A stretch of 33,683 nucleotides of DNA from assembly GCA_023437485.1 (NCBI GenBank), contig JAEZGB010000091.1, positions 1-33,683 on the forward strand. Reading direction: 5' to 3'. The position numbers and the translations under genes were made by a program. The notes beneath the pieces were generated by a model, which saw only the letters and a program-made list of their open reading frames with translations, was not told the DNA's origin and ran no database searches. Numbering within the stretch: the first letter of the stretch is position 1; the number at the start of each line of letters is the position of its first letter. The DNA comes from Bacteroidota bacterium (GTDB lineage Bacteria; Bacteroidota; Bacteroidia; Flavobacteriales; Flavobacteriaceae). Shown in pieces: positions 29,965 to 33,683 of the stretch.

Positions 29965-32546
29965 CAAAGGGATTTTAAGATTTTGTTCAGGTCATGGCGC
30001 TTATCAAAGAAATCTTTCCAAAGGTCGCCTTTTTTGGCCAGCCGTTTTGGGACGGTTTTTAAATTGAATGCCGACAGGTCCAATTTATTGTTGATTTCAG
30101 ACCACTCCAACGGAGTTGAGACCCCCGCACCTTCACGGGGCCTGATCGAGTAGGCGCTTGCCATGGTTTTCCCGCGGCCGTTTTGCAGGTAATCGAGATA
30201 GATTTTCCCGACACGTTTGGCGGGCATTCGTTCCAGACTGGTGATTTCGGGCAGTTCCCGATGCACCATTTGACTCACAATCAGTGAAAATTGCCGGGTC
30301 TGTTCATAGGTGTATTTAGGCAAGACGGGGATGAACACATGCAGGCCCTTGCCTCCGGAGGTTTTTACAAACCCTGTAATTCCCAGGCGGTCAAGCACTT
30401 CCTTTACTTTCAAAGCGGTGGCGACCAGTTTTTTGGTGTCGGCTTTATTGGGGTCAAGGTCAAATATGATGTAATCAGGATTGTTCAGCGAACCCACGCG
30501 GCTGCTCCAGGGATTGAGTTCGATGCACCCCCAGTTTGCCAGGAATAGCAAAGTCTCCTTGTCCTGGCACAAAAGCCACTCAATGGGTTCAGATGCCGAT
30601 TCGGCTTTGATCTTTCGGGTTTTGATCCATTTTGGCACCGCTCCCGCGACGTTCTTCTGGAAAAAACCTTCGCTTTTTACCCCATCGGGCGTCCGGCGCA
30701 AAGATTGTGGCCGGTCGGCAAGGAAGGGCAGGATGATCTCGGCTATCGAATCGTAATAATCAATTACGTCGCCCTTGGTAATCCCTTCATTGGGAAAAAA
30801 TACCTTGTCAAGATTGGTGAATTCAACACGGGACTCAGCCGGTTCCTTTTTTGCAGTACTTGTCGATTTTGCCTTGGACAAAGTCTTTTTTACCGACGAT
30901 GCCTTTACGGCAGGGCGTTCGGCTACAACTTTTTTTGCCGGTTTGTCTTCGCGCAGTCCCAGAAAAACAGGATGCCTCATAATTCCGGTTTCGGTCAGTT
31001 CAGAAAATTTGACCTGCGCCAGTAACTGTGGTTTTACCCAATGTGCCCCCGCAATTCGCGGAGTTTTTTTGAACGGGCTGGTTTTCTGCTCAATTTTTTC
31101 CAACCGTGCCCGCAAATCTTTCAGCATCGCCGAGTTGAATCCGCTTCCCACTTTACCCGAGTAAATAAAATCGGCACCGTCATAATATCCCGTCAACAGC
31201 GCGCCGATACCCTGCCGGCCTCCCTGCGGCTGTGTAAAACCTCCAATGACCATTTCCTGTTGCTGTTCGGTCTTGATCTTTAACCAATCACGGGAGCGGC
31301 GGCCCAGGTGGTATTTTGAATTTGACTTTTTGGCGATAATACCCTCGCCGCCCATTTTTTCGGCTTTTGAAAATGCATCGTTACCGCGGCCGGCCACATG
31401 TTCGGAATACCTGATATTATCCATTTCAGGAACCACCGCGCGGAGAATTTTTTTTCGAAGCAACAGTTCCAGCCGGGTAAGGTCAAACCCGTTGAAGTAC
31501 AGGATGTCAAAGACATAGAATACCAATTTTCCGCGCCTGGGCTTTTGTGCGTGATTCTGCAACCATTGGAACTGGCTTTTGCCCTTGGAATCTTCCATGA
31601 CTATCTCGCCGTCCAAAATCACCTCATGTGCAAATCCCTCGAGCGATTTTGCGATGTCGGGATATTGGCCAAACTCCAGGCCATTGCGCGAGACTAGCTT
31701 GCACTGTCCTGATTCGACCATCGCCATCGCCCGGTAACCGTCAAATTTGGTTTCAAAAATCCAGTCGTCATTGTCAAAGGGCCCGTCGGCCAGCGTTGCC
31801 AGTTGCGGTTTCCATTCCCGGGGAAAGCTCGTGATCCTTTCGGCATCTTTTAGGTCTTCGGGAGAAAATTCAATGGTTTGCTTGCTGGGACTGGCTTTTA
31901 CTTTGGCAGGTTTCTTTTTTGCCTTTGCAAGCGCGGCGATATTTTCGTCGACTGTTTTGGTGGAATGCCAAACCTGGTCGCCCTGCGCAATTTCGTCAAG
32001 TTCCCTGCCGGTCAGCACTGAGGTTTGGCCGTATTCGATTTTGGTTCCCGAATGTTCGTCCTTTCCTTTCATCAGCAGCCATTGGCGATCTTCGCCCTTC
32101 ATCATGACGCAATGCCATGATCCTTTGAGTTTTTTGCCCTCCAGGACCACTTTGATATTCCCGTCCCGAAGTTGTTTTTTCATGAGCGCATTGTCCTTGG
32201 CAACATCGTCATTACCCTCGGCGTGATAGGTGCCGATGTCCCAAACCATGACCGTCCCGCCGCCGTACTCGCCTTTTGGGATCGTGCCTTCAAAATCCAT
32301 GTAGCCCATAGGATGGTCTTCGGTCTGCACGGCAAGCCGTCTGTCGGCGGGATTTGCCGAGGGCCCGTTGGGGACGGCCCAGCTGACGAGCACACCGTCA
32401 ATTTCCAGCCTGAAGTCATAATGCAATCGGGAGGCAGCGTGTTTTTGTACAACGAAGCGCAGTTTTCCTTTGGAGGCTTTTTTTACCCCGCGCGGCTCAC
32501 GCGTTTTTTTAAAGTCACGCTTTTCGTTATATTTCTCAAGTCCCAT
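29964..32546 (-). CDS. ligD: ATP-dependent DNA ligase D (LigD; NHEJ)
   Basis: The 860-residue protein has three domains in the order phosphoesterase, ligase, polymerase (the Pseudomonas order). Phosphoesterase: residues about 1-165 with His36 and His42 in KHAASRLHYDFRLE, Asp44, Arg46, His78 and Glu86. Ligase: about 240-540 with the nucleotidyl-lysine Lys267 in ETKFDGYRAM. Polymerase (primase-like): about 570-860 with IIFDLDPNKAD and SGGKGLHVFIP. Two Lys/Ala-rich linkers join the domains. LigD processes and seals double-strand breaks held by Ku. It begins directly after the ku stop codon with no spacer. Confidence 0.97.
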   Translation of the reverse strand: MGLEKYNEKRDFKKTREPRGVKKASKGKLRFVVQKHAASRLHYDFRLEIDGVLVSWAVPNGPSANPADRRLAVQTEDHPMGYMDFEGTIPKGEYGGGTVMVWDIGTYHAEGNDDVAKDNALMKKQLRDGNIKVVLEGKKLKGSWHCVMMKGEDRQWLLMKGKDEHSGTKIEYGQTSVLTGRELDEIAQGDQVWHSTKTVDENIAALAKAKKKPAKVKASPSKQTIEFSPEDLKDAERITSFPREWKPQLATLADGPFDNDDWIFETKFDGYRAMAMVESGQCKLVSRNGLEFGQYPDIAKSLEGFAHEVILDGEIVMEDSKGKSQFQWLQNHAQKPRRGKLVFYVFDILYFNGFDLTRLELLLRKKILRAVVPEMDNIRYSEHVAGRGNDAFSKAEKMGGEGIIAKKSNSKYHLGRRSRDWLKIKTEQQQEMVIGGFTQPQGGRQGIGALLTGYYDGADFIYSGKVGSGFNSAMLKDLRARLEKIEQKTSPFKKTPRIAGAHWVKPQLLAQVKFSELTETGIMRHPVFLGLREDKPAKKVVAERPAVKASSVKKTLSKAKSTSTAKKEPAESRVEFTNLDKVFFPNEGITKGDVIDYYDSIAEIILPFLADRPQSLRRTPDGVKSEGFFQKNVAGAVPKWIKTRKIKAESASEPIEWLLCQDKETLLFLANWGCIELNPWSSRVGSLNNPDYIIFDLDPNKADTKKLVATALKVKEVLDRLGITGFVKTSGGKGLHVFIPVLPKYTYEQTRQFSLIVSQMVHRELPEITSLERMPAKRVGKIYLDYLQNGRGKTMASAYSIRPREGAGVSTPLEWSEINNKLDLSAFNLKTVPKRLAKKGDLWKDFFDKRHDLNKILKSL

Positions 32547-33335
32547 TTAGTTTTTAATGGCGGCCAGGCTTGCCTTAAGTTGTTCCAAAAGATCATCGCC
32601 GGCAGGTTTTTTTGCCTTTGTTTTGGAAGCAGATTCCTTTGCGGCGCCTTTTTTTGGTTTTTCCTTTGATTTTTGCTCAATCATCCGGATCATCTCCTCC
32701 TTGTAGGTGTCTTTGTATTTTTCGGGCTCAAACTTGTCGGTCATCTGGTCAATGATGGTCATGGCCATGTCCAGTTCTTTTTTTTCGATTTTGATGTCGG
32801 TGGGAATCTTGGCTTCCATCGGGTCCCTTAAATCCTGCTCAAAACGAATCTGGATCAATAAAATCGCATCGTCCTCTACTTTAAGAAGGCCAAGGTGTTC
32901 GGCAGTCCGCATGACATATTTTGCCAGGCCAACCTTGCCTGATTTTTTTAGTGCCGAACGCAACAGGGCGTAGGTGCGGGCCGCCTGCTTTTCCGGCTCG
33001 ATGATATAGGGTTTTTCCAGGTATTGCGAGGGGATTTCCTCTTCCTTGACGAATTCGAAAATCTGGATGCTCTGTGTTTTTTCGGGCATTAGCTTTGCCA
33101 GGTCATCTTTGTCCAGAACCACATAATCGCCGTCTTCTTTCCGATATCCCTTTGCAATTTCTTCCCACGGCACTTCCTTGCCGTCTTTCTTGCAAATCCG
33201 CACGTATTGGATGGCGCATTTGTCTTTTTTCCTGATCATGTCAAGGTCAATCCGGTGCGATACTGAACCGCTGTACAGCCTCACCGGTATGTTGACCAGG
33301 CCAAATGTGATCCCGCCTCTCCAGATTGCTTTCAT
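32547..33335 (-). CDS. ku: DNA end-binding protein Ku
   Basis: The 262-residue protein matches bacterial Ku: MKAIWRGGITFGLVNIPVRLYSGS, SHRIDLDMIRKKDKCAIQYVRICKKDGKEVPWEEIAKGYRKEDGDYVVL, YLEKPYIIEPEKQAARTYALLRSAL, and ELDMAMTIIDQMTDKFEPEKYKDTYKEEM. The C terminus is lysine-rich (KEKPKKGAAKESASKTKAKKP), as in many bacterial Ku tails that contact DNA or LigD. It forms a homodimeric ring on broken DNA ends and recruits LigD for non-homologous end joining. It is 3 bp after the preceding glycoside-hydrolase-like gene and abuts ligD. Confidence 0.97.
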   Translation of the reverse strand: MKAIWRGGITFGLVNIPVRLYSGSVSHRIDLDMIRKKDKCAIQYVRICKKDGKEVPWEEIAKGYRKEDGDYVVLDKDDLAKLMPEKTQSIQIFEFVKEEEIPSQYLEKPYIIEPEKQAARTYALLRSALKKSGKVGLAKYVMRTAEHLGLLKVEDDAILLIQIRFEQDLRDPMEAKIPTDIKIEKKELDMAMTIIDQMTDKFEPEKYKDTYKEEMIRMIEQKSKEKPKKGAAKESASKTKAKKPAGDDLLEQLKASLAAIKN

Positions 33336-33338
33336 GAT

Positions 33339-33683
33339 CTAAAGTATTAATTCGTTTTGGATATGTGCCGGCACGGCAGGCGTGGTACTGAAGCTGGCAT
33401 GCAGCTCGCGGATCCTCTCGATGTATTTAAGATGCGGAATCCTGTTGGATTGTTCATCGAGGTCCCAGATCCCACAATTGGAAAAACTTTCCAGGTTGTC
33501 CCAATCAGGCCTGTCGGTAACGGGGTACAAGCAAATTCCCAAAAGGTTCACCCCGCGTTGCATCGCGATGTGGCACTGGTCAACCACTTCATCAAGCCAT
33601 TCAATCCGGCCCGAACCAAAGTGCCCGGTTTCAGATAAAAAAAGTGGTTTTTGATATCGGCGGGATGCCATTTCCAATAATGC
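33339..33683 (-). CDS. Glycoside-hydrolase-like protein (TIM-barrel type), C-terminal fragment
   Basis: The frame is open to the window end, so only the last 114 residues are seen; the internal methionine at 33671 is not taken as the start. The sequence contains KPLFLSETGHFGSGRIEWLDEVVDQ, where SETG could be the nucleophile strand of a clan-A glycosidase, then GVNLLGICLYPVTDRPDWDN, a strand-turn pattern seen in bacterial beta-glucosidase-like proteins. I cannot name the family firmly. It ends 3 bp before ku, so it is in the same transcription unit, an unusual neighbour for repair genes. Confidence 0.55.
   Translation of the reverse strand, partial: ALLEMASRRYQKPLFLSETGHFGSGRIEWLDEVVDQCHIAMQRGVNLLGICLYPVTDRPDWDNLESFSNCGIWDLDEQSNRIPHLKYIERIRELHASFSTTPAVPAHIQNELIL

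Noticed and set aside
1..33683. CRISPR arrays, prophage, insertion sequences, tRNA or rRNA genes
   Set aside because: No regularly spaced repeats with unique spacers, no transposase/integrase/phage proteins and no cloverleaf or rRNA-like sequence noticed by eye. The 49-bp tandem repeat has no spacer sequence and is not CRISPR-like.

Overview
The window is chromosomal DNA from a member of the Bacteroidota, most likely a Flavobacteriaceae. The evidence is a complete gldK-gldL-gldM-gldN cluster (core of the type IX secretion/gliding system), the Flavobacteria-like order miaB / sigma-54-type regulator / lptE / TPR gene / secG / groES / groEL, and several intergenic -7 boxes of the Bacteroidota form TAnnTTTG. 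Coding density is high and I see no prophage, transposase, integrase, CRISPR array, rRNA or tRNA.

Layout. 1-1701 (+): the end of a TonB-dependent receptor, a small heavy-metal-associated (HMA) protein and a DedA membrane protein. 1702-11107 (-): a large secreted plug-domain protein without a barrel, groEL, groES, secG, a TPR protein, lptE, a sigma-54-type AAA+ regulator and miaB. Between the last two lies a 338-bp non-coding block built from tandem heptads, a 49-bp tandem repeat and a degenerate inverted copy. 11315-19908 (+): topA, an arginase-fold protein that has lost half of its metal ligands, then gldKLMN closed by a strong terminator. 19969-26952 (both strands, mostly tail-to-tail pairs with zero or negative spacing): FAD oxidoreductase, DUF983, ABC-F ATPase, App1-type phosphatidate phosphatase, diacylglycerol-kinase-like lipid kinase, FemAB/GNAT-like acyltransferase, DUF1761. 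27150-29667 (+): plant-type LRR protein, SpoIIAA-like protein, PPOX-fold stress protein, a 53-residue ORF and an acidic disordered protein. 29695-33683 (-): SemiSWEET, LigD, Ku and the C-terminal end of a glycoside-hydrolase-like protein, all closely packed.

How genes work together. GldL and GldM form the proton-driven inner-membrane motor and GldK and GldN the periplasmic/outer-membrane ring of the T9SS. LptE, SecG and MiaB are envelope or translation housekeeping genes. Ku and LigD form a two-component NHEJ repair system. The divergent App1/DAG-kinase pair would catalyse opposite steps between phosphatidate and diacylglycerol.

Most worth a second look: the arginase-fold pseudoenzyme between topA and gldK; two GCATTTTATCGG repeats exactly 20 bp apart just upstream of a good promoter box for gldK; the structured repeat block between miaB and the regulator; the cysteine-free TopA with a lysine/alanine tail; and the terminator that also encodes the SemiSWEET C terminus. 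I did not find an obviously new defence or mobile system here.
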